This document shows, in pieces, positions 42,155 to 54,552 of a DNA stretch of 64,000 bases (positions are counted from its first letter, which is position 1; each line of letters starts with the position of its first letter). The notes beneath the pieces are model-generated. The model saw only the letters and a program-made list of their open reading frames with translations, ran no database searches and was not told the origin of the DNA. Origin of the DNA: Marinomonas sp. IMCC 4694 (GTDB lineage: Bacteria > Pseudomonadota > Gammaproteobacteria > Pseudomonadales > Marinomonadaceae); assembly GCF_008122525.1 (NCBI RefSeq), contig NZ_VSRV01000001.1, positions 3,286,001 through 3,350,000 of the forward strand. The letters are read 5' to 3'. A program made the translations under genes and the position numbers.

Positions 42155-42525
42155 GAACATCTCCGCTATCTAACCCCACATTGAAATCAATGCCATGGGT
42201 TAATTGTCCGTTTATGCCGTTTAATTTGTATAAAAATGTAAACGATTATAATTTGGGGCTATTTATAACAAGTTACTGAAGAGATTAAAATCGCTATTTC
42301 ACATTACTTGCACCATTTTATGACAAAACACATCATATTTTTTGATGATTAAATCCTCTCCTATATAACCATTAAGTCAGGATTAAACCGTACGTATTGA
42401 GATGTCTTTATAGTCTGTGTCATTCCAACGGTTTGATTTCTTAGCAATACGTTTTTAAGCGTGGTTTTTCTTGTTTACTGCTAGAATGCTTTTCTATCTT
42501 TTTATATTGAGTACCAAGGCATCTT
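42155..42525. other. Intergenic region, MCP / radical SAM divergent promoters
   Basis: 371 nt, AT-rich, with no reading frame of note. It must hold the promoters of the two divergent genes. A short hairpin (ATCATATTTTTTGATGAT) lies near 42327-42345. Nothing else was recognised. Confidence 0.5.
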
Positions 42526-44454
42526 ATGACCGTTCTTCTCATGACCCCACCGATGACTCAGTTGAATACGCCCTATCCAGCTACGGCGTATCTCACCGGT
42601 TTTTTGCGCTCTCGGGGTTACGACGCGGTGCAGCGCGATCCCGCCATCGAACTGTTTTTAGAAATGATGACGGCACCCGCACTGGACATCATTCGCCAAC
42701 ACGTGGAAGACAATTTCGAATCATTCGACGACGATGAATTGCCCGATGCGATTTACACTTTCTTGGCAGAATTCGACCGTTATCGCCTCGCTGTCGAGCC
42801 CGCCATTCGTTTTTTACAAAGCAAAGACCCTAGCTTGGCGCTGCGTATTATTTCGCGTCGTTTCTTGCCCGAAGGCCCGGCATTCGACACCATCGAACAA
42901 ATGGAATCCGTATCGGGCGATGTACTCAAAAGCGCCTTCGGCACCCTGGGCGTACAAGATCAAGCAAAGTACTTAGCGACGCTGTTCATCAATGATTTGT
43001 CCGCCGTGATTACACAAGGCGTAGACCCCTATTTTGAAGTCAGCCGTTACGGCGAACGACTCGCCGCCGCGAACCCCAGTTTTGACAACTTATACGATAC
43101 GTTAATGGGTGAGCCGAGTTTCAGCTCAGAGATTCTCGAACAACTAATCGAGCAATACTTGGAAGAAACCCAGCCCAGCGTTGTTGCGCTCACCGTGCCA
43201 TTTCCCGGCAACATGTTGGGCGCATTGCGTATCGCTCAGACCTGCAAAGCGATCAATCCAGAGTTGCCCATTGTCATGGGCGGCGGCTTTGTAAACACCG
43301 AATTACGCGCACTGAAAGACCCTCGTATTTTTGAGTTTGTCGACTTTATCTGTCTTGATGATGGCGAACGCCCCTTTATGACGCTGTTGGAGTTTTTCGA
43401 CGGAAAACGAGAAATAGACGAGTTAGTGCGTACTTACTTTCTTGCTGAAAACGATCAAGGCGAACCCTATGTGCACCTCAATCAAAACACCGAGCTGCAC
43501 GATATTCCGCAGACCGACGTGGGCGCGCCTGTATACGATGGTCTACCGCTAACGGAATATTTGTCTTTGTGCGAAATGCTAAACCCAATGCACCGTATTT
43601 GGAGCGATGGCCGCTGGAATAAGCTCACCATTGCCCACGGTTGTTATTGGCGTAAATGCAGTTTTTGTGATGTCAGTCTGGATTACATCGACCGCTATGA
43701 CGCTGCCGGTGCGGACATTTTAGTGGATCGCATTGAAGCGTTGATCGCTGAAACCGGACAAACCGGCTTTCATTTTGTTGATGAAGCGGCTCCGCCAAAA
43801 GCACTCTTTGCGCTGGCAAATCGCTTGATCGAACGGGGCGTGGTCATCAGTTGGTGGGGCAATATTCGCTTTGAAAAAACCTTCACCCCCAAACGGTGCC
43901 AATTACTGGCCGACTCTGGTTGCATCGCCGTCAGCGGCGGCTTGGAAGTCGCATCGGACCGATTGCTCAAACTGATGAAAAAAGGCGTCAGCGTCGAGCA
44001 AGTCGCCCGCGTGACCAAGGGGTTCAGTGAAGCAGGCGTCATGGTGCACGCCTATTTAATGTACGGATTTCCGACACAAACGGAACAAGAGTCTATCGAC
44101 GCACTCGAAATGGTGCGCCAAATGATGCAACAAGGCTGTTTCCAGTCGGCGTTTTGGCACCGATTCGCCGCCACAGTGCACAGCCCAATCGGCCTACATC
44201 CAGAAGAATACGGCATCACCTTGGCTGAGCGTCCAGAGATACTCTTCGCTGAAAACGATGTGGATTTCACCGACCCCACCGGCACCGATCACGACATGCT
44301 AGGCGAAGGCCTGCGTAAAGCCTTGTACAACTACATGCACGGTATTGGCTTTGATCGACCGATGAGCTTCTGGTTTGAACGCCCAGTTGCCCGCACCACC
44401 ATGAAGAAAGACCTTATTTCCAATGCCATCCATAACCTCATCGCAATGGGATAA
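42526..44454 (+). CDS. B12-binding-domain radical SAM protein
   Basis: A 642-residue protein of the COG1032 type. N-terminal half is a cobalamin-binding-like Rossmann region (TVPFPGNMLGALRIAQTCKAINPELPIVMGGGFVNTE, around residues 225-262). A radical SAM domain follows with the cluster motif in HGCYWRKCSFCDVSLDYI: the spacing is C-x4-C-x2-C, not the usual C-x3-C-x2-C. SGGLEVASDRLLKLMKKGVS and HAYLMYGFPTQTEQE are typical downstream motifs. Substrate unknown. No partner gene is adjacent, so it is likely monocistronic with a terminator after it. Confidence 0.85.
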   Translation: MTVLLMTPPMTQLNTPYPATAYLTGFLRSRGYDAVQRDPAIELFLEMMTAPALDIIRQHVEDNFESFDDDELPDAIYTFLAEFDRYRLAVEPAIRFLQSKDPSLALRIISRRFLPEGPAFDTIEQMESVSGDVLKSAFGTLGVQDQAKYLATLFINDLSAVITQGVDPYFEVSRYGERLAAANPSFDNLYDTLMGEPSFSSEILEQLIEQYLEETQPSVVALTVPFPGNMLGALRIAQTCKAINPELPIVMGGGFVNTELRALKDPRIFEFVDFICLDDGERPFMTLLEFFDGKREIDELVRTYFLAENDQGEPYVHLNQNTELHDIPQTDVGAPVYDGLPLTEYLSLCEMLNPMHRIWSDGRWNKLTIAHGCYWRKCSFCDVSLDYIDRYDAAGADILVDRIEALIAETGQTGFHFVDEAAPPKALFALANRLIERGVVISWWGNIRFEKTFTPKRCQLLADSGCIAVSGGLEVASDRLLKLMKKGVSVEQVARVTKGFSEAGVMVHAYLMYGFPTQTEQESIDALEMVRQMMQQGCFQSAFWHRFAATVHSPIGLHPEEYGITLAERPEILFAENDVDFTDPTGTDHDMLGEGLRKALYNYMHGIGFDRPMSFWFERPVARTTMKKDLISNAIHNLIAMG

Positions 44455-44484
44455 GTCGGCATAACTACCTCATAACACACAACC

Positions 44485-44520
44485 AAAAAAGCCGCTTTCA
44501 TGACTGAAAGCGGCTTTCGT
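44485..44520. terminator. Bidirectional terminator
   Basis: A perfect 10-bp stem GCCGCTTTCA/TGAAAGCGGC with loop TGAC, with A and T runs on both sides. It ends the radical SAM gene and the convergent ettA. Confidence 0.88.
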
Positions 44521-44553
44521 TTTTTCACCTAAACCGAAGTGGCGTCAGTCACA

Positions 44554-46215
44554 TTAGGCATCAATACGTTTGTATTTAATACGCGTTGGTGTGGCTTCAT
44601 TACCCGTCCGTTTCTTGTAGTCGGCTTCGTATTCAGCGTAGTTCCCTTCAAAGAAGACGGCTTTAGAATCGCCTTCGTACGCCAATATGTGCGTCGCGAT
44701 ACGGTCAAGGAACCAACGGTCATGGGAAATAACAATCGCAGCGCCTGGGAAGGCAAGTAGCGCGTCTTCCAATGCACGCAAAGTTTCTACGTCAAGGTCG
44801 TTTGTCGGCTCATCCAGTAGCAAGACGTTGCCGCCTTCTTTCAGCAATTTCGCAAGGTGCAAACGGTTACGCTCACCACCAGACAAATGCTTAACCAATT
44901 TCTGTTGATCCGATCCCTTGAAGTTAAAGCGACCAATGTAAGCACGAGACACGACTTTGTAATTGTTCACCGTGATCATGTCTTGGCCATCGGCGATCTC
45001 TTCGAAAACGGTTTTGTCGCCGTCAAGTTCACGCATTTGATCGACGTAAGCCAGCTGCACGGTTTCACCCAAAGTCACTGTACCTGTATCCGGTTTTTCC
45101 GTGCCAGCGATCATTTTGAACAGAGTCGATTTACCCGCTCCGTTACCACCGACCACACCGACGATGGCACCTTGCGGCACCACCATGTTGAAGTCTTCTA
45201 GTAACATCTTATGCTCGAAGCTTTTGCTTACGCCTTCGATTTCGATGACTTTAGCACCAAGGCGCGGCCCTGGTGGAATGTACAATTCGTTGGTTTCGTT
45301 ACGATCTTGGAACTCTTGAGAGTTCATTTCTTCGAATCGAGCCAAACGCGCTTTGGATTTAGACTGACGACCTTTGGCGCCTTGGCGAACCCATTCAAGC
45401 TCCGATTTAATCGCTTTTTGATGAGACGCTTGTTGTTTCGCTTCGGTTTGTAGTCGAGCGTCTTTCTGCTCTAACCAAGACGAGTAGTTGCCTTCATATG
45501 GAATACCGTGGCCACGGTCAAGTTCCAGAATCCAGCCAGCCGCGTTGTCGAGGAAGTAACGGTCGTGGGTGATTGCTACCACAGTGCCCGGATAATCTTT
45601 CAAGAAACGCTCTAACCAAGCCACGGATTCGGCATCCAAATGGTTGGTTGGCTCGTCCAGTAAGATCATGTCGGGCTTGTTAAGCAACAGACGGCACAAC
45701 GCCACACGGCGACGTTCACCTCCAGAAAGGTGCTCTACTTTGGCATCCCAATGGGGAAGACGAAGGGCATCGGCCGCGACTTCGAGCGCACGCTCTAAAT
45801 TGTGACCTTCTTTCGCTTCGATCAAAGCTTCAAGTTGGCCTTGTTCTTTCGCTAGCGCGTCAAAGTCCGCATCGGGCTCTGCGTATTCTGCGTAAACCGC
45901 ATCCAAACGTGCCATCGCATTAATGACGTCAGCAAACGCTTCCTCAACAATACCGCGTACATTTTTTTCTGGATCAAGTTGAGGCTCTTGTTCCAAGTAG
46001 CCGATTTTAATGCCCGGCATGGGACGTGCTTCACCGTTGTGCTCGGTATCCACCCCCGCCATGATGCGAAGAAGAGTCGATTTACCAGAACCGTTAAGAC
46101 CCAAAACACCGATTTTTGCGCCAGGAAAAAAAGAAAGAGAAATGTCTTTGAGAATCTCACGTTTAGGAGGAACCACTTTCCCAACGCGATGCATGCTATA
46201 TACAAACTGAGCCAT
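44554..46215 (-). CDS. ettA: Energy-dependent translational throttle protein EttA
   Basis: An ABC-F ATPase that binds the ribosomal E site and gates the first peptide bond according to ATP/ADP level. 553 residues, two ABC domains: Walker A GLNGSGKST and GGNGAGKST, signatures LSGGERRRVALCRLL and LSGGERNRLHLAKLL. Walker B is followed by EPTNHLD and EPTNDLD. The linker between domains (ELEWVRQGAKGRQSKSKARLARFEE) is the typical ribosome-contacting arm. No transmembrane segment. Confidence 0.96.
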   Translation of the reverse strand: MAQFVYSMHRVGKVVPPKREILKDISLSFFPGAKIGVLGLNGSGKSTLLRIMAGVDTEHNGEARPMPGIKIGYLEQEPQLDPEKNVRGIVEEAFADVINAMARLDAVYAEYAEPDADFDALAKEQGQLEALIEAKEGHNLERALEVAADALRLPHWDAKVEHLSGGERRRVALCRLLLNKPDMILLDEPTNHLDAESVAWLERFLKDYPGTVVAITHDRYFLDNAAGWILELDRGHGIPYEGNYSSWLEQKDARLQTEAKQQASHQKAIKSELEWVRQGAKGRQSKSKARLARFEEMNSQEFQDRNETNELYIPPGPRLGAKVIEIEGVSKSFEHKMLLEDFNMVVPQGAIVGVVGGNGAGKSTLFKMIAGTEKPDTGTVTLGETVQLAYVDQMRELDGDKTVFEEIADGQDMITVNNYKVVSRAYIGRFNFKGSDQQKLVKHLSGGERNRLHLAKLLKEGGNVLLLDEPTNDLDVETLRALEDALLAFPGAAIVISHDRWFLDRIATHILAYEGDSKAVFFEGNYAEYEADYKKRTGNEATPTRIKYKRIDA

Positions 46216-46295
46216 AAAGAATCAACTTATCCTATGAATAATAAAATGAATGAATACCGTGCCTAAAAAGTGCCATAAGAATAGCACAAATCTTG

Positions 46296-47201
46296 TTACT
46301 GCAGAATAATCAGCGCCGCGCCGATCACGACAAAACACGCCCCAACCCATGCGCCCATAGTGGGCCTTTGTTTGGTGGTGATCCATAATCCAGGTAAAAT
46401 CAGCACAGGCACGACCGCGGATAACGTGGTTACCACGCCCACATTCGCATTCCCTACGCCCCAAACCAGCACGCTCATGCCGATCACCATACCAATCGTT
46501 GCCAATGTCGCAATACCAACAAAGTCTCGACGTGTCAGTTGATTGAAAGGAATCGCATCAACCGATTGTTTGTGTCGATAAAAAAGAAGATACGTCACCG
46601 CCAAGGCAATCGCACCGGTACTGACACGCAACGCCGACACCGCAATTGGATCCGCGCCGTCGAGCAACGCCGGCTTACTCAATAGCGCACCACTGGCCTG
46701 CCCCAACGCCGCCCCAAGCGCCAACACAATCCCCGTACTTAATTTGCCTTTAGTTTGCTCCCACGCATGCGCATTGCTACGTTTACCGAACAAAATCGCC
46801 ACCACCACGCCCGATAAAACCAAACCACAGGCGAACAACTGACTCAGCGTCAATTGCTCATTCAAAAATAACCAGCTCAATACTATCGACAAAGGTGCAT
46901 TGGTCGCAAACAACACGCCTGTACGACGTGGACCAAGGCGGTGTACCGCACTAAACAGCAAGGTATCACCAATAAAAATCCCCAATAAACCCGACAACAT
47001 AACGACCTCGGTATGGTGCCACAACGCTTCATTAAAACGCTGTCCCATCACGCTGATCACTAACAGAATCGCACTGGCAATCGCAATACGCACTGCGTTA
47101 AAACGCATGGTGCCAAAGCGTTGTATTAGACTCGGAGCCATCAAACTCGACAGAGTCCAACAGAGCGCAGCAACTAAGCCTGATAATTCAGCAAATGGCA
47201 T
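46296..47201 (-). CDS. EamA/DMT-family transporter
   Basis: A 301-residue membrane protein with about ten hydrophobic segments and two EamA repeats (first around residues 5-135, second around 155-300: LGAALGQASGALLSKPALL). The substrate is unknown; family members export amino acids or other metabolites. ATG at 47201 is preceded by AAGGA; an in-frame upstream codon at 47219 is less likely. Confidence 0.85.
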   Translation of the reverse strand: MPFAELSGLVAALCWTLSSLMAPSLIQRFGTMRFNAVRIAIASAILLVISVMGQRFNEALWHHTEVVMLSGLLGIFIGDTLLFSAVHRLGPRRTGVLFATNAPLSIVLSWLFLNEQLTLSQLFACGLVLSGVVVAILFGKRSNAHAWEQTKGKLSTGIVLALGAALGQASGALLSKPALLDGADPIAVSALRVSTGAIALAVTYLLFYRHKQSVDAIPFNQLTRRDFVGIATLATIGMVIGMSVLVWGVGNANVGVVTTLSAVVPVLILPGLWITTKQRPTMGAWVGACFVVIGAALIILQ

Positions 47202-47326
47202 AACCGTCCTTATTCGCACATGCCAGCTCGGTAGCTAAATCGTGGCGAGGTTGATATGATTTAAAGCAGACAATAACCGCCTCAATCGGGGCATTCTCAC
47301 ACCAAATTAGCCCTATTGGAAGCCCT

Positions 47327-47839
47327 ATGCGATGCCCTTTTTGTGGAACTCAAGAAACGAAAGTCGTGGATTCTCGGCTGGTATCGGAAGGTGCACAAGT
47401 ACGCCGTCGTCGAACTTGTAGCCAATGCCAAGAACGCTTTACCACCTTTGAAGTAGCCGAATTACAAATGCCTAAACTGATCAAAAGTGACGGCAGCCGA
47501 GAAGTCTTTGACGACGACAAGTTACGCAACGGCATCATCAAAGCGATTGAGAAACGCCCCGTTAGCATCGAAGCGATTGAAACGGCCATCACTCGCATCA
47601 AAGAAAAAATGCAAGCCACTGGCGAGCGTGAACTGCCCTCTCGCTGGACGGGTGAAGCCGTCATGGAAGAGCTGCAACGGCTTGATCAAGTGGCTTATGT
47701 GCGCTTTGCTTCCGTCTATAGAAGTTTCAAAGACATCAGTGAATTTCGAGAAGCCATCGATCATTTAGAAAATCGCTGCGCCGCTCCCAGCGCTTCATCT
47801 ACCTCGACATCAGAATCCACTAAAGAAGATAAACTATGA
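47327..47839 (+). CDS. nrdR: Transcriptional repressor NrdR
   Basis: ATP/dATP-sensing repressor of ribonucleotide reductase genes. 170 residues: a zinc ribbon (MRCPFCGTQETKVVDSRLVSEG, then RRRTCSQCQERFTTFE) followed by an ATP-cone (LIKSDGSREVFDDDKLRNGIIKAIEKRPV). The tail beyond residue 150 is Ser/Thr-rich. It overlaps ribD by four bases (ATGA), the usual nrdR-ribD arrangement. Confidence 0.96.
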   Translation: MRCPFCGTQETKVVDSRLVSEGAQVRRRRTCSQCQERFTTFEVAELQMPKLIKSDGSREVFDDDKLRNGIIKAIEKRPVSIEAIETAITRIKEKMQATGERELPSRWTGEAVMEELQRLDQVAYVRFASVYRSFKDISEFREAIDHLENRCAAPSASSTSTSESTKEDKL

Positions 47840-48996
47840 CTCTTTACACACACGAATACTGGATGGCGAAAGCGATTCAACTCGCCCAAAAAGGCCTATA
47901 CACAACACACCCAAATCCTCGCGTTGGCTGTGTTCTAGTCAAAGATCAGCAGATCATCGGACAAGGGTTTCATGCAAAAGCAGGCGAGGGCCACGCTGAA
48001 GTTAACGCTCTGGCCGACGCAAACCCACATGATGTCATCGGCGCGACAGCCTACGTCACATTAGAGCCTTGCAGCCATCACGGCAGAACTCCACCCTGCG
48101 CAGACGCCTTAATCAAAGCCGGCATCGCTCACCTTGTTTATGGCATGCAAGACCCGAACCCAGAGGTTTCAGGGCGCGGCTTAACCAAAATTAGGAAGGC
48201 AGGCATTACCATCACAGGGCCTATTTTAGAAGCCGATTGCGAAGCCTTAAATCCAGGTTTTATCAAACGTATGCGCGAAGGTTTACCCTACGTTCGCGCC
48301 AAATTAGCCATGAGCCTAGATGGTCGCACAGCAATGGCGTCAGGCGAAAGTCAATGGATTACCGGCGCAGATGCTCGTCTTGATGTGCAACGACTACGCG
48401 CACAAAGCGACGCCATCGTCACAGGCATCGGCTCTGTCTTGACCGACAACCCCAGCATGACAGTACGCATCAACAGCAACGACCAAAACACCGATGCTAA
48501 AAACGTACGCCAACCTATCCGCGTGATCATGGACACCGCTTTGTCTATCGTACCCGAAGCCAAAATTCTCTTCCCAGCGCAGCAAGCGTGGTTGTTCTCC
48601 ATTGAAGAAGAAGTCGAAACAGAACATCTGGATACGTTGACCAAAAAAGGCGTCACCGTAAAATTTGCGCCTCGTGGTCACGATGGCCGACTGGACTTGC
48701 TCGACGCTATGGAACAACTTGCTGATGCCGGTATTAATGAAGTCCTTTTAGAAGCGGGCGCCGAACTGGCGGGAAGTTTCTTGCAAGCGGGGCTTATTGA
48801 CGAGATCGTCGTCTACATGGCACCTAAACTGCTTGGCTCTAGTGCTCGCCCCCTGCTTACCTTACCTTTAGACAGCATGGACGAAGCGGTCGAATTGACG
48901 CTGAAATCCGTTCGACAAATCGGCCAAGATATACGCTTAATCTATCTTCCAACTTATGTAGACGATGACTTTGAAGAATCACTTTTAGAAGAATAA
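47836..48996 (+). CDS. ribD: Bifunctional riboflavin deaminase/reductase RibD
   Basis: Catalyses the second and third steps of riboflavin synthesis. 386 residues. The N-terminal deaminase has the zinc motif GHAEVNAL and PCSHHGRTPPCADAL. The C-terminal reductase begins near residue 150 (RAKLAMSLDGRTAMASGESQWITG) and has LLEAGAELAGSFL. ribE, ribBA and ribH, which often follow, are absent: nusB is the next recognisable gene. Confidence 0.96.
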   Translation: MTLYTHEYWMAKAIQLAQKGLYTTHPNPRVGCVLVKDQQIIGQGFHAKAGEGHAEVNALADANPHDVIGATAYVTLEPCSHHGRTPPCADALIKAGIAHLVYGMQDPNPEVSGRGLTKIRKAGITITGPILEADCEALNPGFIKRMREGLPYVRAKLAMSLDGRTAMASGESQWITGADARLDVQRLRAQSDAIVTGIGSVLTDNPSMTVRINSNDQNTDAKNVRQPIRVIMDTALSIVPEAKILFPAQQAWLFSIEEEVETEHLDTLTKKGVTVKFAPRGHDGRLDLLDAMEQLADAGINEVLLEAGAELAGSFLQAGLIDEIVVYMAPKLLGSSARPLLTLPLDSMDEAVELTLKSVRQIGQDIRLIYLPTYVDDDFEESLLEE

Positions 48997-49105
48997 AAAA
49001 TACGCTTTGCATAGTAAGATAAAACTGACTTTGTTGAGAAACGGCGAATAAAAATTGCTATAATCGTCAACCAAGATCTACCCTATACCTGTTGCTTTGA
49101 CCGGA

Positions 49106-49183
49106 ATGAACGTAAAAACTATCAAAGCGACTTCTAAACAGACAAAACGCCTGCCCAAATGGCAGCGTCGTCTGGATAATTGA
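49106..49183 (+). CDS. Possible 25-residue basic peptide between ribD and nusB
   Basis: ATG at 49106 opens a short frame rich in Lys/Arg (MNVKTIKATSKQTKR, then LPKWQRRLDN) whose stop lies nine bases before the nusB start. The binding site is weak. It may be an untranslated leader; recorded because it fills the place where ribH normally lies. Confidence 0.2.
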   Translation: MNVKTIKATSKQTKRLPKWQRRLDN

Positions 49184-49191
49184 GGCAAAAA

Positions 49192-49698
49192 ATGAGCGAA
49201 ATGGAAACAACAAACGACCAAAATCCAGCACCGAAACGCAAGGAAAAGAAGCCTTCTCGTTCGCAAATGCGCAGCGCTTCTCGTCGTTTGGCATTACAAG
49301 CAGTCTATCAGTGGCAGATGAACCAGTCCGCGATTAGTGAGATAGAAACACAGTTCGTAATGAATGAAGAGCAGGAAATGAATGCTTGCGATAAACTGTA
49401 TTTTCGCGAGTTATTGCAAGGCGTTACGGCCAGCGCAAAGAAACTAGACAACCTATTTGAAGAACTTTTAGATCGTCCATTAAGCGAATTAGACCCTATT
49501 GAATTAGCCATCATGCGCATCGGCTCATTCGAATTGTCGCAACGTTTAGACGTACCTTACCGTGTTGCCATCAACGAAAGCGTAGAACTTGCAAAAGGCT
49601 TTGGCGCAACCGAAAGCCACAAATACGTCAACGGCATTCTAGACAAACTAGCACAACGAGTACGTCGCGAAGAAATCGCGGCTCGCCGTAATAGCTAA
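49192..49698 (+). CDS. nusB: Transcription antitermination factor NusB
   Basis: Binds boxA of rRNA leaders with S10 to prevent termination. 168 residues from ATG 49192 (GAGG upstream). After a charged 25-residue leader the NusB fold is plain: RSASRRLALQAVYQWQMNQ, then LDRPLSELDPIELAIMRIGSFEL and the conserved PYRVAINESVELAKGFGATESHKYVNGILDKLA. Matching boxA sequences occur in the rRNA operon of this window. Confidence 0.96.
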   Translation: MSEMETTNDQNPAPKRKEKKPSRSQMRSASRRLALQAVYQWQMNQSAISEIETQFVMNEEQEMNACDKLYFRELLQGVTASAKKLDNLFEELLDRPLSELDPIELAIMRIGSFELSQRLDVPYRVAINESVELAKGFGATESHKYVNGILDKLAQRVRREEIAARRNS

Positions 49699-49742
49699 CA
49701 AAGCAAAACTCATCGCTGACCTGTAAGCGATACATCAACAAT

Positions 49743-49778
49743 GAAAGCCTCGAATGCTCGCGCACTCGGGGCTTTTTT
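49743..49778 (+). terminator. Terminator after nusB
   Basis: AAAGCC-T-CGA and TCG-GGGCTTT form the stem around a GC-containing loop, followed by TTTTTTAT. Confidence 0.7.
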
Positions 49779-49913
49779 ATGTCCATTAGTTTTCAACTAA
49801 CCATCTGAATAACACGACGTTAACAGGCAAAAGACTGACGGTGTCAGCGTCACAACCCTTTCTATAGGACGCTACATTGGTTTTTTATAAACGCGTAAAA
49901 ATAAGGATATGTG

Positions 49914-51182
49914 ATGACCCAAATATTATACAAGGTCTGGCCGTTATTACTGGGCATTGTCCTTATTATGCTGGGAAATGGCATGCACTTTACCTTGATT
50001 GGCTTACGTGGCGGCATTGAAGGGTTTTCGTCTACAGAACTCGCGATCGTCACATCTGGCTATTTTGTCGGGTTTCTCTTAGGTGCGCGTTTTACGCCCT
50101 TTCTTATTCGTCGAGTTGGGCATGTCCGCGTTTTTGCCGCGCTGGGCAGTTTCATGTCAGCGGGGCTGATTGCTTTCCCACTGTTAACTGAGTCTTGGCT
50201 GTGGACTGTATTAAGGCTCTTAGTCGGCTTTTGCATGTCTGGCATTTACGTCGCCGCAGAAAGCTGGCTAAACGATGCCGCCACTAATGAAACGCGGGGG
50301 AAGATTCTTTCTGCTTACATGATAGCCCAAACACTGGGCATTATCGGTGCACAAGGCCTACTAACACTCGGCGACGCACAAACCTCTGTGTTGTTTATTT
50401 GCGCATCCATTCTTGTCTCTATATCCTTCGCCCCTATTCTCTTATCTGTCGCTTCTGTCCCGGCAGTTGTAGTGGCTCAACCCATGCCATTACGACAACT
50501 ATTTAACAGCGCGCCTTTAGGCACAGTCGGTATTTTTCTACTAGGCAGCGTATACGCCACTCAATCGGGTATGGGAGCGGTATTTGGCAGCCAGATAGGT
50601 ATGTCAAAAAACAACATTGCCCTATTTATTGCCATGCTTTTCATCGGCGCATTGCTGATGCAATACCCTATCGGCTGGCTGTCTGATAGAATGGACAGAC
50701 GCAAACTCATACTCTTTGCATCCTGCGCAGGTGGCTTATCTTGTCTAACGGGCATCCTGCCTAGCAACCAGCTATGGACATTAATGGCAGCGGCTTTTTT
50801 TGCGGGTGGCGTCACCACGCCACTTTATGCCTTATTCTTGGCGTACACAAACGACTCCCTCGATCCTAACGACATGCCAGCCGCCTCTGGAGGCTTAGTC
50901 TTCACCTTCGGATTAGGAGCTATTATAGGACCTTTGACTACTGGCTGGGCAATGCAACACTTTGGACCATCTGCATTTTGGCTCATGCTCTGCATCACCT
51001 TTTCCGCCATCGCGCTTTATGCTCTTTATTGCATGACACAGAACTATTCAACGGTTTCAATAGAAGAATCCGAAAGTTACCTCGGCGTCCTACCTACCGC
51101 CTCCCCCATTGCCGTTGAAGCCGCTGGCGAATGGGCTGTTGAACAAGCAGAGACCGAGCACGACAGCCAAAATACACAGTAA
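49914..51182 (+). CDS. MFS transporter (YcaD-like)
   Basis: A 422-residue major facilitator with twelve hydrophobic segments. The loop 2-3 motif appears as GARFTPFLIRRVGHVRVF and its repeat as YPIGWLSDRMDRRKLI. The sequence style (RGGIEGFSSTELAIVTSGYFVGFLLGARF) fits the YcaD-like group of unknown substrate. ATG at 49914 is six bases after AAGGA; the GTG directly before it is the alternative. The last 40 residues are a hydrophilic Glu-rich tail. Confidence 0.87.
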   Translation: MTQILYKVWPLLLGIVLIMLGNGMHFTLIGLRGGIEGFSSTELAIVTSGYFVGFLLGARFTPFLIRRVGHVRVFAALGSFMSAGLIAFPLLTESWLWTVLRLLVGFCMSGIYVAAESWLNDAATNETRGKILSAYMIAQTLGIIGAQGLLTLGDAQTSVLFICASILVSISFAPILLSVASVPAVVVAQPMPLRQLFNSAPLGTVGIFLLGSVYATQSGMGAVFGSQIGMSKNNIALFIAMLFIGALLMQYPIGWLSDRMDRRKLILFASCAGGLSCLTGILPSNQLWTLMAAAFFAGGVTTPLYALFLAYTNDSLDPNDMPAASGGLVFTFGLGAIIGPLTTGWAMQHFGPSAFWLMLCITFSAIALYALYCMTQNYSTVSIEESESYLGVLPTASPIAVEAAGEWAVEQAETEHDSQNTQ

Positions 51183-51189
51183 TAAGCGT

Positions 51190-51254
51190 CTTGCTCTGCC
51201 AGTGACGCCGACGCGTCGAGGGACGAGACAGGCGCCAGTCACGGGCAGAGCAAG
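51190..51254. repeat. Long imperfect hairpin after the MFS gene
   Basis: CTTGCTCTGCC-A-GTGAC at the left and GTCAC-G-GGCAGAGCAAG at the right form a 17-bp stem with one mismatch, and GCC/GGC adds to it. There is no T run. It lies between the MFS stop and the rrn terminator, and may be a terminator or a REP-like palindromic unit. Confidence 0.6.
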
Positions 51255-51296
51255 AGGCATGTAAGCTGCATAGATTATTAAGTTATTTCAGGCATA

Positions 51297-51327
51297 AAAA
51301 AACCCTGACAGCGTTAGCTATCAGGGC
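51297..51327 (-). terminator. rRNA operon terminator
   Basis: On the minus strand, CCCTGATAGC and GCTGTCAGGG form a stem with one G-T/mismatch step, followed by seven T. It ends the rrn transcript just after 5S rRNA. Confidence 0.85.
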
Positions 51328-51341
51328 TTCTTAGTGTTTAA

Positions 51342-51457
51342 AGCTTGACGACGACCTACTCTCACATGGGATCTCCCACACTACCATCGGCGATGGCGCT
51401 TTTCACTTCTGAGTTCGGGATGGGATCAGGTGGTTCAACGCCTCTATGATCGTCAAG
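51342..51457 (-). rRNA. rrf: 5S ribosomal RNA
   Basis: Minus-strand sequence beginning TTGACGATCATAGAGGCG and containing the conserved CCCATCCCGAACTCAGAAG and GGGAGATCCCATGTGAGAG segments. About 116 nt; ends are set by comparison with E. coli 5S and are good to a few bases. Confidence 0.95.
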
Positions 51458-51640
51458 CAATTCTGTTTGCGTTTTCACGCGAATAGGATGCTTGATCTTC
51501 AACAATTCTTGTTTTGAAATAACGTAATCAAGGTTAAACCGATGTTCATCATGGTTGATGCTTTATCGCAATTCTATGTGTCTCATTCTGATGATTTGAG
51601 TTTTTTTTCTCTTCTCATCTAAAAACCACTTTGGTGTTAT

Positions 51641-54552
<2,912 letters not shown>

